This document shows, piece by piece, positions 30,256 through 42,574 of a DNA stretch of 64,000 bases. The DNA is from Limnomonas spitsbergensis (lineage: Eukaryota > Chlorophyta > Chlorophyceae > Chlamydomonadales). Location: NCBI GenBank assembly GCA_037349105.1, contig JAYJMM010000099.1:2418001-2482000 (forward strand). The letters are read 5' to 3'. The stretch's first letter is position 1. Each line of letters begins with the position of its first letter. The notes under the pieces are model-generated. The model made no database searches. It had not been told where the DNA came from and saw nothing but the letters and a program-made list of their open reading frames with translations. The translations under genes and the position numbers were made by a program.

Positions 30256-32045
30256 AAGGAGTGAAAGAAAGAGAGCTACTCTCCGTGGGGGGCGTGAGAG
30301 TTAAGGAAACAGCGCAGCCTGGGCCGAAGACGAAGGAGTGGAGTTCGGGATGGGGTCAATAGGGGAATGCTTTTGTCGCGCGCCTTGAATCTCACACGCG
30401 TTCCCCCCATGCCCCCGACTAACTGACAAAGCCCATGCACGCTAGAGGCCTAGAGCCACCCCCTTCGGCATCGAATGGGACTTCATTCGCAACGAGGCTC
30501 ACCAGGACTTCCAGGTATGCCGAATCACCGTGTCCATTAAGTACCATATTATGCCGTGGGCGTTGGCCGCCCCGCCCCCACATGGTCGTTTACCTACCGG
30601 CGGGGAGTCGACACGACCATGGTCATCACGCTCCTGGGGAGCCTTCCACATCTCCATTCCTGGCTCAGAATTCAGAGCAGAATCCATTGGCTAGGAGCTC
30701 TGCGAGGTTTACCCACGCATGCCGCTTCCATGACCTACCTGATGGCCTGAACCGATCGCCTGAAAATGTGGCCCTGCCTCTCCCTCGATACGGACATGGG
30801 ACCTCAGGCAGATCAGGCACGACAGCAATGAAGGCTTTCATGAAGGTAGAGGCCATCATTGAGAAGGATGGGGGAAGTGGGGCAGCTCCCCTGAGGTGGA
30901 GTGTGGGAAATTCTGCCACACTTCCACCCTGCAGGGAAACGGGAGCCAGGTTCAAAAAGAGAACAGTCCTTCCAACGACGAGGTGGAGATGGCATAGAAA
31001 AGACTGGTGGAGAAGAACCCGGTGGATAAGAGTAAGAAGAGCCAGGTGAGAAGGGCTCTGAAGCGAAACAGTGTCTCGTCCTCGACCTATTTTTCGTGTA
31101 ATGCGAAAAGGAGGTGATCCTTACTCGGCAATGACAACGGGGGCGACCCCTTCCTTTCTGAAAGTGGCAACCGTTCGGACATTGCTGCATATGAATTCCG
31201 GGGCTAGAGCTTCTTGGCTGTATCCCCTTGCATGCCCTCCGCTGCTGCAGCCCGTGAGAAATAGGGGCAGTATGCTGCTTGAATCCCACAGTTTTGTTTG
31301 TGTTTGCTGTTTGTTTCAGTCCCGCTTGGTTGCCTTGCACTCGTGTGCCACTTCCTTCACATTCGTTTCATTTCCTCAGGCTCCTCGTCGGGTTTTCTTC
31401 TGTTCCGAACATAAGGCTGCCTCGCCTTCTCGTTCCATCTGAGGTGAGGCGCTGGCTTCTGTGAGGTCCCAGTCGATAATGAACGAGGGCGTGAGCCAAA
31501 GCGCAAAAGCGCGTGGCTTGTAGGGATAGAAGCATCGTGCGCTCTGGCTTCTTCGGTAATAGAGGCCGACTGTTCTTGCTTTCGTGGGACACAGCTTGAT
31601 AGCTGACTGCTTCCATACCACCAATAGTCAGTAGATACTCGCATGGCACTTCCTTGAAATTTGTTCCCTTCCTCAGGCTCCTGTCCTGTCCTGGCCGGGC
31701 TATTCCTGGGGTGGCTGGTTCTTTCTCGTCTTCCAGGACTGAAGGTAAGATGATTTGGTCAGGAGCAGTGAGCAGGAGATGTGAGGAATGGTATAATGTG
31801 TGGTGCCTGGCTCCTGCAGTTTGGTTTTTGTTCCCTATTATGCCCGCGCTCACTGTCTGGGGCTCTGTGAAACGGGCCAAGTGCTTCCAAGAGATGTTTT
31901 AATGTATATTGGCAGTTTGTGCTTTAGGTCTGCTGGCTTGCCCTCGGTGCGGCCCTTACCGGGTACAAAATGAAATACTGGGTCTCTAGCTTGCCCCAAA
32001 TGATTGAGATGATCGGATCTTGGCATGCTTCTTGCTGCTACACAG
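30256..32045. other. region of isolated exon-like pieces, no gene assigned
   Basis: A plus-strand stretch 30460-30510 reads GIEWDFIRNEAHQDFQ up to a CAG|GTATGC donor, but I cannot link or name it. At 31345-31390 and 31640-31690 two diverged copies of a block (GCCACTTCCTT...TTTC...CCTCAGGCTCCT) repeat an acceptor, again as a duplicated edge. Nothing else is supported. Confidence 0.4.
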
Positions 32046-32204
32046 GCATGGCACACCTTGAGAGTGAGGAGGCTGCCTTGAATGTTGTCCGCCAACATCA
32101 GGAGAAGTTCAAGATGCTATCGTTGATCAAGAGCACGCCCAACATCTGGCAAGGCATCACTGCCGATGAGCTGATTCACATACTGGAATATCGCCTTCAA
32201 CAAG
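32046..32204 (+). CDS. internal exon of an unidentified gene
   Basis: 159-nt open exon with good flanking sites (TGCTACACAG| and |GTGGGT). It codes a helical, charged segment beginning GMAHLESEEAALNVVRQHQE and ending ADELIHILEYRLQQ. I do not recognise the family. It is the last exon-like piece before the tandem duplication and could belong to an upstream part of the nuclease-kinase gene or to another gene. Its donor is followed at once by a 20-bp array. Confidence 0.45.
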
Positions 32205-32625
32205 GTGGGTGCCAGGCAGGTGCATAACAGGCTGAAAGGTGCATAACAGGCAGGCAGGTGCATAACAGGCAGGCAGGTGCATAACAGACAGGTAGGTGCA
32301 TAAGAGGCTGGCAAGTGCATAACAGGCTGGCAGGTGCACAACAGGCTGGCAGGTGCACAACAGGCTGGCAGGTGCATAACAGGCTGGCAGGCCCATAACA
32401 GGCTGGCAGGTGCATCACAGGCTGGCGGGTGCATAACAGGCTAGCAGGTGCATCACAGGCTGGCGGGTGCATCACAGGCTGGCAGGTGCATAACAGGCTG
32501 GCAGGCGCATAACAGGCTAGCAGGTGCATCACAGGCTGGCGGGTGCATAACAGGCTGGCAGGTGCATCACAGGCTGACAGGTGCATAACAGGCTGGCAGG
32601 TGCATCACAGGCTGGCAGCTGCCTA
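32205..32625. repeat. 20-bp AGGCTGGCAGGTGCATAACA array
   Basis: About 20 copies of a 20-bp unit (TAACA/TCACA variants), starting immediately after the donor of the exon at 32046-32204 (GTGGGTGCCAGGCAGGTGCA). The donor-proximal sequence looks like the seed of the array. Confidence 0.95.
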
Positions 32626-33124
32626 GGAAGGTGGCACACACTGATGCTTGCTCAGCCGAAGGGGAAGGGTCTTGTGTCAGGCTTCTCCATGCGTGTACGT
32701 TGTGTGCGGCATGGTTCCACTCGCAAATAGTAGGGTTTATGGTTCAGTGTCCCTCCATTGTTTGAAACTCTAAACCATACGTTGTGTACGGCAGGGTGAA
32801 AACTGCTGTACAACCTTCCTAGGGCACATGGGCTGGCTTCGTGGCCAAAAATGGCATATAATGATATAATGCACCTCCATTCGCTCATCCCCCCTATTTG
32901 GAACACACGTGTGGCTCGAGTTTGCGACTGTGTGTGCCTTGCACCCAATGCAGCACCTGCTTCAGCAGTACAGCAGGCCCTGCCAGCTTCCTTCCATATC
33001 CCACGCTGCCCAAATTGCTCCCCCTCATGACTCTTTCTGCTCCAATTCTTGCCCTAAGGCACTGTTTTTTTCTTGTGGGCCCCTGGCCCTGTATGGCCGC
33101 GCGAGCATCCTCCATGTTGCCCAT

Positions 33125-33250
33125 TGTTGACGCCAGTTGCTACTGTTGATGCCCCACTGCTCTCTGTTGACGCCCCGTTGCTCCTTGTTGACGCACGCCC
33201 CATTGCTCCCTCTTGACGCCCCCTTGCTCCTTGTTGACTCCATTGATCCT
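33125..33250. repeat. 24-bp GTTGACGCCCC array
   Basis: Five to six copies of GTTGACGCCCCATTGCTCCC-like units with variable length, just before the duplication start. Confidence 0.8.
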
Positions 33251-33436
33251 TTTGAGCCCTAGGGCCTTGTTCTGCGAGCCCATGGAGTGCCACCATGTTT
33301 TCTACATGCAGCACAGCTGCCGCAACGCAGCATGATTGCACACAGCGTAGGTGTGGATGGTTTAAAAGTCATCCCCCTAGCTGAGCAACATACCCTGCCA
33401 GCCGCACTATCAGCCCTGTTTCTTTTCACAGCCGCC

Positions 33437-36400
33437 GTTGTTGGGGCTAGGGTCGGGGGTCCAAAGTGTCCCTCAACATGGACTGAGCAGTGTTAGTGCG
33501 GCGGTCCAGCCGGTGTTTCTGGGGGGAGCCGTCCCCCTACGCTGCGACTCACTGGGGTCGCATGGCTGAGAGCTGCACCCCGCTTCAAATGGCCCCCCGC
33601 ACCAAGAGCTCTCAAGAACCCCAGCACTCCCCCTTACCTCTCAACCTCCACTGCTGCTACCCCTTCACTGTCTCTCACCCACACTAGTGACCCATGCACA
33701 TGTGCGTGCGGCCCATGCGGCTGGGCCCAGATAGCGTACTGCCTGGCTTTGCTATTTTAATTATTTCCTGACATTTTGTTTCATCGTGATTGCAGCGGCA
33801 GCGGTCCAGCCGGCAGTGGCGGCGGCAGGTGGGCCTTGGGAGGGGATCTAGGGTGGGGTGGGAGGGGTGGGGTCCGTTTCACTGTTGTCAGCAATTGAAC
33901 ACAAAGGGCCCTGGCACTCAAGCGACGTCCATTGTAGCCGCTAACAACAGTTTTTCATTTTTTGCAAAGCAATGGCGGAAATCTCTGCCTCTCCCACACT
34001 GCTGCACCTCACTGAGGTTGCAGGGCTGAGCGCTGCACCTCACTGGGGGCGCAGGGCTAGATGAGGAGTAGGTAGCTGAAGGAGATAGCTGATGCATGGG
34101 GTTGTATGGGCTGCTTGGGGAGGTCGGAGTCTAGCTGAACCAAAAAAGAAATGTTGAAGGCCGCCTCGCTTCCTTCCTTGTGCATGTGGATCTCACCGGA
34201 ACTTCTCTCAAAGCACTTGCTAACCCTGGCCTTGAAGGCCCTCTCACGTGTGTTCCTGGCTAAATTTGGAGCCTCCAGCCTCAGGCCTTATGGAATTTAG
34301 CTGACAAGATAGCTGAACCTAACGCTGCACACGAACCTCCCTGCATAGACCTGGGGTTGAGGGGGTGCACGCAACTGAAGTGTGAGCTCATGCATGGGGT
34401 GCTCTGGCACGGCAGGTGCTGTCGCAAGCCTCCCCGGGGTGGGTGGGACTGCCCAATTAGTCTCCGCATGGTCTTCCAAGAGCCCCGGCATGGGCGGATT
34501 AACTACATGCATGTGCTGCCATGCGCCATCCAGAGTGGCTGGTTGTGTGCGCACGGGGCATGCCGAAGGGGTTGAGGCCAGTCTTCTAGGTTGAATTACC
34601 AGGACATCTGCTGTTGAGTCCTAGCTTAATTAGTATAAGATAAGGGAATTTGCAAACTTTCATCATGAACTTTCATCATGAACTCCCTTTTTTTTTTGCT
34701 ACAAGGCCATATTCGGCAGGCCGCCCCGCGTGTTGACCGGCCTAAACAGCGTGGCCGGCAAGAAGGGTACAAGCAGTAAACCCCACTGCCACCCTGGTGG
34801 ATGCGGTGGGGCAGCGCAATGTGGACGGTGTTTCAGCGCATTGTGGATGGTTGGGAAAGCATGGTGGGGCTGCGCACTAGCACGCTAGCCCTATCCATGG
34901 GTTGGGGCAACGCACCTGTGTTTCCCCCATTGCTGCCCTCGTGCATTGCTCCCATGCCGCAGCCCGGCCCGCACCACCTCGCTACTACCCAACCCTGGCG
35001 CACCTCCCTGCCCTGCTATGGAGCACCCCCCTGCTCTGCTCTGGAGCACCTGCTGCTGCCCAGAATGTGCCTCCTACCTATACCCGCTTTGCTAGATTGA
35101 AGTATTTCCTAACAGATGGTTTTGTGCTTGTTGCCTGCAGCAGAGGCGGCAACAGCGGCAGCATTTGGAGAAAGTGGGTTTTGCAGGAAGGACATGTGTG
35201 GAGGAAGGGGTAGATCCTCAACCAAGTGTGACCCATCTAGGCCGGGACGGGGACCTAGCGCACTGGCCGTATGTAAGCCAGCAAAGGCAACTTCCTGGCA
35301 GCTTCCAAGCCTTGGCCCGCCCCCTACACACCGTGCGTGATGCATGATAGCCATACCACATTTGGCAGGCCAGCTTTGTGTTCATCCCTTTGGAGCATAC
35401 GGCTGGAGGCCGGAGTGTAGATGACAGGCGCGCAGCCCTGATGAAGATGAAGTGCAGCTGCTTGCTGCCCAACATGATTTCCCGCTACCTTTCTGACTTG
35501 TTTTTCTTTTCTTTGAAATTATTTGTTCCCTTGCTGACTGCAATGGAGGCTGCAACAGCTGCGTTGCCCGTCCCCTTCCCTCCCGCCCGCCTTTGCCCCA
35601 TTGTCCCCTCCTTCCCCTCCTCTCAGTGGTGCCGCCGCGGCCCCCTAGGTTGCCGCCCTGAACGCCTGAGCACCTTTCAACCCTCCTGGCTGCCCTTTTT
35701 GCCCCACTGGGCCCTCCAGCCCCCGAGGCAGGCCCACAGTTGTTTGGACCAGCCTCTCCCCCCATGGTTGCGGCCCGTCTCTTCCCCCCCCCTGCCCCCC
35801 CCGCATTTGGAGCCCCGCGGAGGGGTGCGCGAGTACGTGCATAAGCATGCGCCCCTTTTTGCCGTGCCCTGCTGCCTGCAAGACTACCGTACCCTCACGA
35901 AACTGAGCCATGTATGCCATGGAGCTCCTCTCCCCCCCTGCTCTCCCTCCTGGTGTCCCCTTCCTCCCGCCCGCCCGCCCCTGCTCCAATATCCCTTCCT
36001 GCCCCTGCTCTCAGTGGTGCCTACCGCAGACCTCATTGCAAGGCTCCCTCTGGTTACGTTTACTTCTGCGAACCCCTCCAGCACCACTCCGTTGCTGCCG
36101 CCCTCATTGTTGCCCCCCTGCCTCTCCCATCTGCCCCCTGGTTGACCGCCAGCCCCCATGGTGGGCCCACACACACCCCATGCCGCCCTTACCCGCCGTC
36201 CTCCACCAGGTCATGCATTTCTTTCATCCTGCTTTTCGACGGGGCAGTGAAGGCTGTTACCCATTTTGCTTTTCAAACCCGCAACCCAGGCCAATCTGTT
36301 TTGGGGGTTGAAGCATTTCCCCCCCCCCTGTTTTTGTTTAGACAATCTGCCCCCTTTCCCGCTTTTAGTTTCAAAATGAGGCACAACCGGTTTACCTTAA

Positions 36401-37778
36401 TCTACCATGTAGATCAATCCCCTGTTGGGGCCTTTTACCGGCTTCCCGGCATATTGGTATACCGGGTGGGGGGAACAACATGTTTGCCGGGAGGGGGACC
36501 TCGAGGGCTATTGCGGCTGAGGTGTCCGGGCCACGGTTGGCCTTGCACCCCCATACCGCCAAACGACTAGGCAGGACACGAAGTGGATTCGTACGGCCTT
36601 TAATCGTACCGCACCTGTGTTCGTACCGCCAAAGCCCTTGTAATACGCTTGGCCACTCCGTCTGGAGAAGCTGACGAGCTTCATCTCTCTTATAAAGGAG
36701 GCCGGAGGCCAGAAGGTAGCTGAACTGCACACACCAGCATTCCCTTGCCTGGCCGATCCTTAATCTATGTACCTCGCCTGGATTCCTTGCTGCCCCACTG
36801 CAACAGTTACCAAGTATCAGCTTCTGAATTCCGCGCTCCCGAGCCCGAGGGGTGGTGTCCTCTCGGCGGACGAGGCTGGGATCAAAGAGGGTGACACATG
36901 TGCTGTACGCTACAAGCCGGCGTCTTTGAGCGAGTGGATTACCTATGGTCAGCCGAACAATCATCTTTTTGACATCATCAAGGACTACGCCCGCGCAAGT
37001 GACAACACAATTAAGATGTGGGGGACAGTGCTAATTGTTTGCATGGCTCAACTACGTTTTAACTGCACACCGGTAGCCTCCTGTATCAAGGGCATGCATG
37101 GAGAGTGGTGCACATATATGCTGGTTGTGGGCAGGCCACTGCTTGTATTCGCTATGCCCCAATTTGTCCGTATACAGTGCTAGGGACGCAGGCCAACAAG
37201 AAACACTGTTGATTGGCCCTCATGATCACGGTATTTGTGCACAACACAAAACCGTTTTCTAGCATGGCATCCTTCTTTGTGGGATTCTGAAGCCTCGGAA
37301 GATTGGAATGTAGACCCCAGACTGGCCCTAGACCTGGACATGGATACCTTTCAGGGAATCCTGAAGCCCAGTGTATTCCCTGCTCCGTGTCTCTTTTTCG
37401 TGACTCAGCTACATCTCAGCTGCATTTTAGTTGCACTCTTGCCTGAGGCCCTAGCTGTGCCCAGCCATGCTGCTTGTTTCACCGGCTATATGTCGGTCCA
37501 AGTTTGGTCCCAATTGGGCCTTCGCGTGCAGCCCGGTCATGGTGCACACTGCTGAAGCCCTAGATTTGGTAGGACCCATGGTGTATATATTTGACCCTTG
37601 ACAAGCCGGACCTTGGCCCCGTATCACCTTTGACCCATGATGAGGTGTGGTCCATGCCATGCAGACATGCAGTACATTTGACCATGATGAGGTGTGGCCA
37701 AGGCCATGCAGTACCTTTGAACCCTGAACAAAGACATGAACTTAGTGTTCTGACCTACAAGTTCATACTTCTCTGTAG
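33437..37778. other. 5' part of the duplicated unit, no firm gene
   Basis: Contains dispersed short modules that recur inside the unit. An acceptor block (ATTTCCTxACA...TTGTxTGCAG then CGGC/AGAGGCGGC) occurs at 33765-33800, 35103-35160 and 43222-43285. A GCATGTGCTGCCATGCGCCA block occurs at 34505-34570 and 42762-42820. Open frames at 35378-36145 and 35914-36570 are Pro-rich and unlike the neighbouring genes. A frame at 36767-37183 (with GDTCAVRYKPASLSEWITYG) could be an N-terminal exon of the nuclease-kinase gene, but I cannot show it. Confidence 0.4.
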
Positions 37779-40700
37779 GTGTCAGCCTTTGCCGCGTGAC
37801 ATCCAGAGGATCATGGGAAAGGAGGCCTTAGTCGTTGATGCTATAGAGCATCAGGCCATGGAGCGTCTGCGGCGCATGCTGCCACAGGGACTAGACTGGC
37901 ACCAAGAGTGCATTCTGCCGGCAACTTTGCCATGCAGTGCCGCCACTGGCTCGCCCACCCAGCCGCAGGGGCAGCAACACCGCATAACGACGCAGCGGCA
38001 GATAGTTTGTCGAGGTGTCCAGCAGGAGCAGCAGAAGGAGCAGCAGGAGCACTTCACATCATCGTCTTGTGTCCGACCTGACTATGTCCTCAAGAGTGAC
38101 AGCACCGCTGTGCCCACGTCCGGGTTGAAACGAAAGCGGGGCGATGGGGATGCTGCTGGATCCGGGGAGGGTGCTTCGCAATGGCCTGTCCAGGCAGCTG
38201 GTGGGGAGGCTGGTCCGTCCACGGCTGCAGCGCGCAGCTCAGACAGTGGGCGGGCAGGAGAAGCTGAAGGCTCAGCGATGCCAATGCAGCAGGGGCAGGG
38301 CCCAATCTACTACATAGCCGGCGAGCTGAAGCGCATCGGGAAGCTCGTCCAAAAGATCGGGCAGCCGCTGGACCTCTTTTCGGTGTATCAGAAGGAGAAG
38401 CCAGCGGATAAGGATGAGAGGGAGGAGTGGAGGAGCATCCGTCGCATTGTGCACCAGGTGTACACCTTCATGGTGTGCACTCGCGTGGAGTTTGCCTGGA
38501 TTAGCTGTTATGCGGTGACGTGGCTCGTATGGCGGCCGTTGAACAGCCCTAAGAACCTGCAGCTGTCGCGGCCCATTCTCCACAGCACTGCCTCATCTTC
38601 TCCGAACGCTGTCACTGCGATGGCAGCCTGGGCGTGGCAGCAAGATGAGGCGGTGCAGCTGGTTGGCGCTGGCCTCAGGCACGCTGAACCCGCCCCAACC
38701 CTCGGGGCGGAGGTGGGGGAGGAAGACGGGCGTATGTACGAAACCGAGGATGAGGAGGAGGAGGGGGAGGAGGAGGGGGAGGAAGATCCAGCAAGCCAGG
38801 GTTACCAGCTGCCAGGGAGGGGGGCTGCCCATCGCGAGTGCGGGTGAGTGCAGAAAATAGGGGAAGTATCTTGTGCCTTGGAGATGGGCGTGAGATGCAT
38901 ATATTGGTTCCACTGGGTGCTTAACCTGCCTGATATGACAAGCTGCTGTCCACGTGTGTTCTCTGTGTTCTGCTAGCTTATCCCTTTTATCAACTCTGCT
39001 ACCAATGCTACGTCAGACAATGAATTGATCAGTTGTGTATATTGGGGTGTGGGAGGTTGTACCATAACCCTGATCAGGAGTGTGTTGGGGGTGAGGGTTT
39101 CGACCTTCGAGCTTAACCCTTAACCCTAAACTGGGGTGGGAGGGGCAGCCCTGATCAATCTTGCTCCACCTGTTTCCTTTGCCTGGTCTCTCAGCTTGCA
39201 TGGAATCACCTTGTCTCCCGTGTGCAACCACCCTCCGACCACCCTCCAACCACCCACCAACCATGGAATCACCTTGTCTCCCGTTTACAACCACCGTCCT
39301 AAGCTTCAAGCCCCAAAGCAACTACGACGTGCCACTGTTGCGGTACGATGAGCTGCGCATCATGAAGATCCTGGCAGGAGGCTCCACTTGTGTCGTGGCG
39401 CTCTCCACCTTCAGGGGCTGTGATGCAGCTGTCAAGTTGCTGTACAGCCGGCCCCGGGGGGGCGCCTTCTTGGCGGCGTTGCACGAAGGAGATATCTACC
39501 AGGTGGGTTTAGGGTTAAGGAGGTCCAGGAGATACCTACCAGGCAGTGAAAACCTTGTTGGCGATGCATCGCTGGGGGCGATAATGTGGGCGAAATCTAA
39601 ATAAATGAAATCGTCGAATTGGGCACGCTCATCGCTCAAGGCTTAATGTCAATTCCCCTGGCCTGGCCGAAGGCTTGGCTCCGGAACGTGGGGAAACTCG
39701 GGAAACACATCGCTTTTCGAACCAGGGTATGAACACATCATATTTCAAACGTCAGGACCTCTTTCTTTCCACTTCGAATCATTACATAAAACAGCAGTTA
39801 CAATGGGAGATGACAATGATAGCGACAGTGACTCAGAGAATCGGCGGATGCTTGCCGAATTGGCCGCGCATCAAGCACTACCCAAGACCCAGGTCAGCAT
39901 TTTGAGCCTATTTGCGGCTGCTGGTAACGGCTCGGATGCTCGCAAGACAGCGAAAAGGATTTTAATTAATCCCTAAATATGAAATGTGAATCACTGCTAC
40001 CAGGTGTGGGTGTAGGGTTAAGGATTTATGAGGTTCAGGAGATATCTCCCAGGTGGGGGTAGGGCAGGGGTCTACAAAACGGCGTGTTCCCGGACAGAAT
40101 TGGACAAAATAAAGAAAAGCCGGGGAAAAGCGAGAGGGGGGTTCCGGCGAAGCCGGAAAAAAAGGGGAAGTATGAATGTTCTCTGGCTGTGGTGATTTGG
40201 GACCGGAGGCCCACAAGCTCAATAAGGCTTTTCAGAGCAACTCTCTGAGGGGCATTTATGTTAAAAAGTCTGTTGATGAGGCAAGAAGGACCTTATGGTG
40301 TTCGCTTCCCCCTCTTTCGATCCCAAGCTTTCCACCCCTCTGAAGTCCTTTTTGGATGATGTGAATGATGAGGATGACTCGCTCAAATCTGGTAATCTCT
40401 CCTCTGAGCCCATCCCTTTGCACCGAGGGGCCTTCTCTTTTGTTTCTCTGAAGGTTTTCGGTGCTGATTTCGCCAACGCTGCCTTGACTGGCCTCGATGA
40501 GCGATTCAGCACATCATCCCTCAATTTTCTCCTGTGTTTCCAAGTGCTTGATCCTCAGTCCTTCCATGGTGTGTCTTCCGCCGTCAGCCTTGCGCAGCCC
40601 ACTAGCGAGTTGGCAGAATTGGGTCTGAGTGATTTTGAGAACATATGTTCCCACTTTTATACGGGTGTGGTCACTGAAGGATCACAGTTTCCAGAGCGGG

Positions 40701-42574
40701 GTGCTGGTATTAGAGCTGAGGTCTTTGCTGAGTTTGAGCTGGTTAAGTGTTTCATGTTTGACCGTCTAGAGCAGTACGGCAAGGCCACGATGGCTGGGGC
40801 GTGGGCCTTTATTATTGTCAAGTATGCCCACTTGGTCCCCCATATGGTGAAGCTTGTTAGTTGCTACTTTGTCCTTGTCGTGCACATCGCTGAGGTGGAG
40901 CGTGGTTTCAGCATCCACAAGCTCATCAAGACACGGCTGCGAAGCCGTCTTGATGTTGTCATTGTGGACTCGCTCATGCGGGTAAAAATGTTGGTGAAAC
41001 ATTTTTCTTTCGACGCCAAGGATGCTCATCACGAGCTTATCATGTCAGTTGTCGAGGTGGCCAACAAGCAGCCCATGCACTTGGGTGACAAGCCTCCAGT
41101 TCTTTTGGCCAAATTGGCCCTTGATGTGTGCGGCATTCAAGTCCCCTTTGTGGGCACATCTTCGGCTGAGGGTGTTGAGGGCGAGGAGGAGTTGGCTGAG
41201 GAGGAGGGTGAGGTGGATGCGCTGCAACCTCCGGAGGAGGATGAAGAGGATGCAGATCCCGCGCCCTTAGAGTCAGATGATGACGATTTGCCTTTAGCTA
41301 GGTATGCTGAATTGGCTCGCGCCAAGCAGCAACTGTGATAGTGTGGTTGTGTGTGAGTGTGGATTATAGGGCGCATAATTGAACACAAATTAACTTTCAA
41401 CTTTGTGTTTACCAAGGAGGAGATACTGTAGTTATGTGTGTGTGCAATATTATTTGAGGAATTGTAATTTAAGACACGTGAAGATCGTACAGTTTGTAAA
41501 AGCCGGAGAACAAAATTTACACTTTCACACTTTTTCGGAAACCGGGACAAAAAAATAAGATGTCTCCGGCTCGAAAAAAAAAACTGAGAGGGGGGGAAAA
41601 GTGTCCGGCAAAACCGGTCAGTTCCCAGACCCCATTGTAGACCCCTGGTTTAGGGTTAAGGATTTATGAGGTTCAGGAGATATCTACCAGGTGGGTTGTG
41701 CAAGTCTCTGGTCGTAGGTTGTGTCGGAGAAAGAGGCTGTGCTGCTACATTTGAATCACGAAACGGGGTTTGAGGTTGTGATGCTTCCCTTCGAATCCAA
41801 CCCCAGCTCCCAGGGTTCAAAGACTGTGCCTCTGCAACATAACCTGGCTCCATGGTGAAGAGGAAGATGGGGAAGCAAACTTTAACCAAGTAACATGGTT
41901 TACAAGACTCCCTCTGCATTTGAGCTCCAGCTCCTAAAGAAGAAGTGTGCTTGGTATCGTGTTGATTCCTGCTGACTGAACCCAGCATTAACTTAATGCC
42001 CTTTGAGCTAGACAAAAGCGGCAAGGTAACAGCCTGAGTGATTGTCAGGCCGCACCCACCATCCCCCTCGGCAGGCCCAGGCTCAGCAATGGCTCTTGAC
42101 GAACCCTTGGGCCAAACGCGGCTACTTAAACACCTTTCGGGTTTCATGAAGATGTTTATGGAGCATGGCTGCTGTCTTGCATGAGCGCAGGTCCTGCACC
42201 CCCTGCAAGGATTCTGCATCCCAAAGTTGTTCGGCATCGGCCGTCTGCGGCTCGGGCAGGCTTTTGTGGCGACCAGCTTGGTGCGCGGCGTGTGTTTGTC
42301 GTCGCTGAGCTACATTGACAACAAGGTTGCCAAGGCCGCCCAGCTTGCGCTCGCCTGCATGCACCGTCTCGGCGTCATGCATGGGGACATCACCTTGGAC
42401 AACTTGCTGCTCCTTGAGGCTGGCGAGGGGGGCAGCATGTTGCGCGTGGGCGGCACCGCCATGGAGCCTGTGCCGCGGGTGATGATCATCGACTTTGGTC
42501 GATCGTTCGTTGGTGCAAGCAGCAAGCAACAAGACTGGGAGGCAGCAAGGCTACGGCAGCTATTGTGCGCCTAG
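37779..42574 (+). CDS. REase-protein kinase fusion, CRN (Crinkler)-like, copy 1
   Basis: Three exons: 37779-38843, about 39304 (or 39319)-39502, and 42191-42574. The first holds a PD-(D/E)XK nuclease-like module: RPDYVLKSD, then a low-complexity KRKRGDGD insert, then YYIAGELKRIG (the E-x-K pair), RRIVHQVYTFMVCTRVEFAW and WLVWRP. These follow the pattern of nuclease domains that precede kinases in oomycete, fungal and algal CRN-type proteins. After an acidic linker come the kinase N-lobe (ILAGGSTCVV, AAVKLL) and C-lobe (VLHPLQGFCIPKLFG, GVMHGDITLDNLLL, VMIIDFGRS), ending RLRQLLCA-stop. HGD replaces HRD; the catalytic Asp, Asn and DFG are kept. Upstream exons and start are unresolved. A hAT element sits in the 2.7-kb second intron. 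In other lineages such proteins are secreted effectors or conflict proteins; the role here is unknown. Confidence 0.68.
40065..41647 (+). mobile_element. hAT-superfamily DNA element, copy 1 (deleted)
   Basis: 1,583 bp with perfect 13-bp terminal inverted repeats CAGGGGTCTACAA / TTGTAGACCCCTG. The flanking octamers GGGTAGGG and GTTTAGGG match at 6 of 8 bases, as expected for an old 8-bp target duplication. It inserted into a repeated copy of the exon edge GATATCTACCAGGTGGGTTT in the nuclease-kinase intron; the same edge is found on both sides (about 40040 and 41680). The element is too short for a full transposase. Confidence 0.85.
40295..41338 (+). pseudogene. hAT transposase, C-terminal half only
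   Basis: 347-codon frame on the plus strand. It includes LDERFSTSSLNFL and the hAT dimerisation region AEVERGFSIHKLIKTRLRSR followed by VDSLMRVKML, then an acidic tail. The BED zinc finger and the first catalytic acidic residues of hAT transposases are missing. Stops lie just upstream in frame and only 230 bp separate the frame from the left terminus. This looks like an internal-deletion derivative, mobile only with help, or domesticated; the reading frame is still intact in both copies. Confidence 0.75.

Noticed and set aside
35378..36570. Pro-rich plus-strand frames of 218 and 255 codons in the duplicated unit
   Set aside because: They overlap in different frames and show C-rich composition rather than a domain; no splice context ties them to the neighbouring gene.
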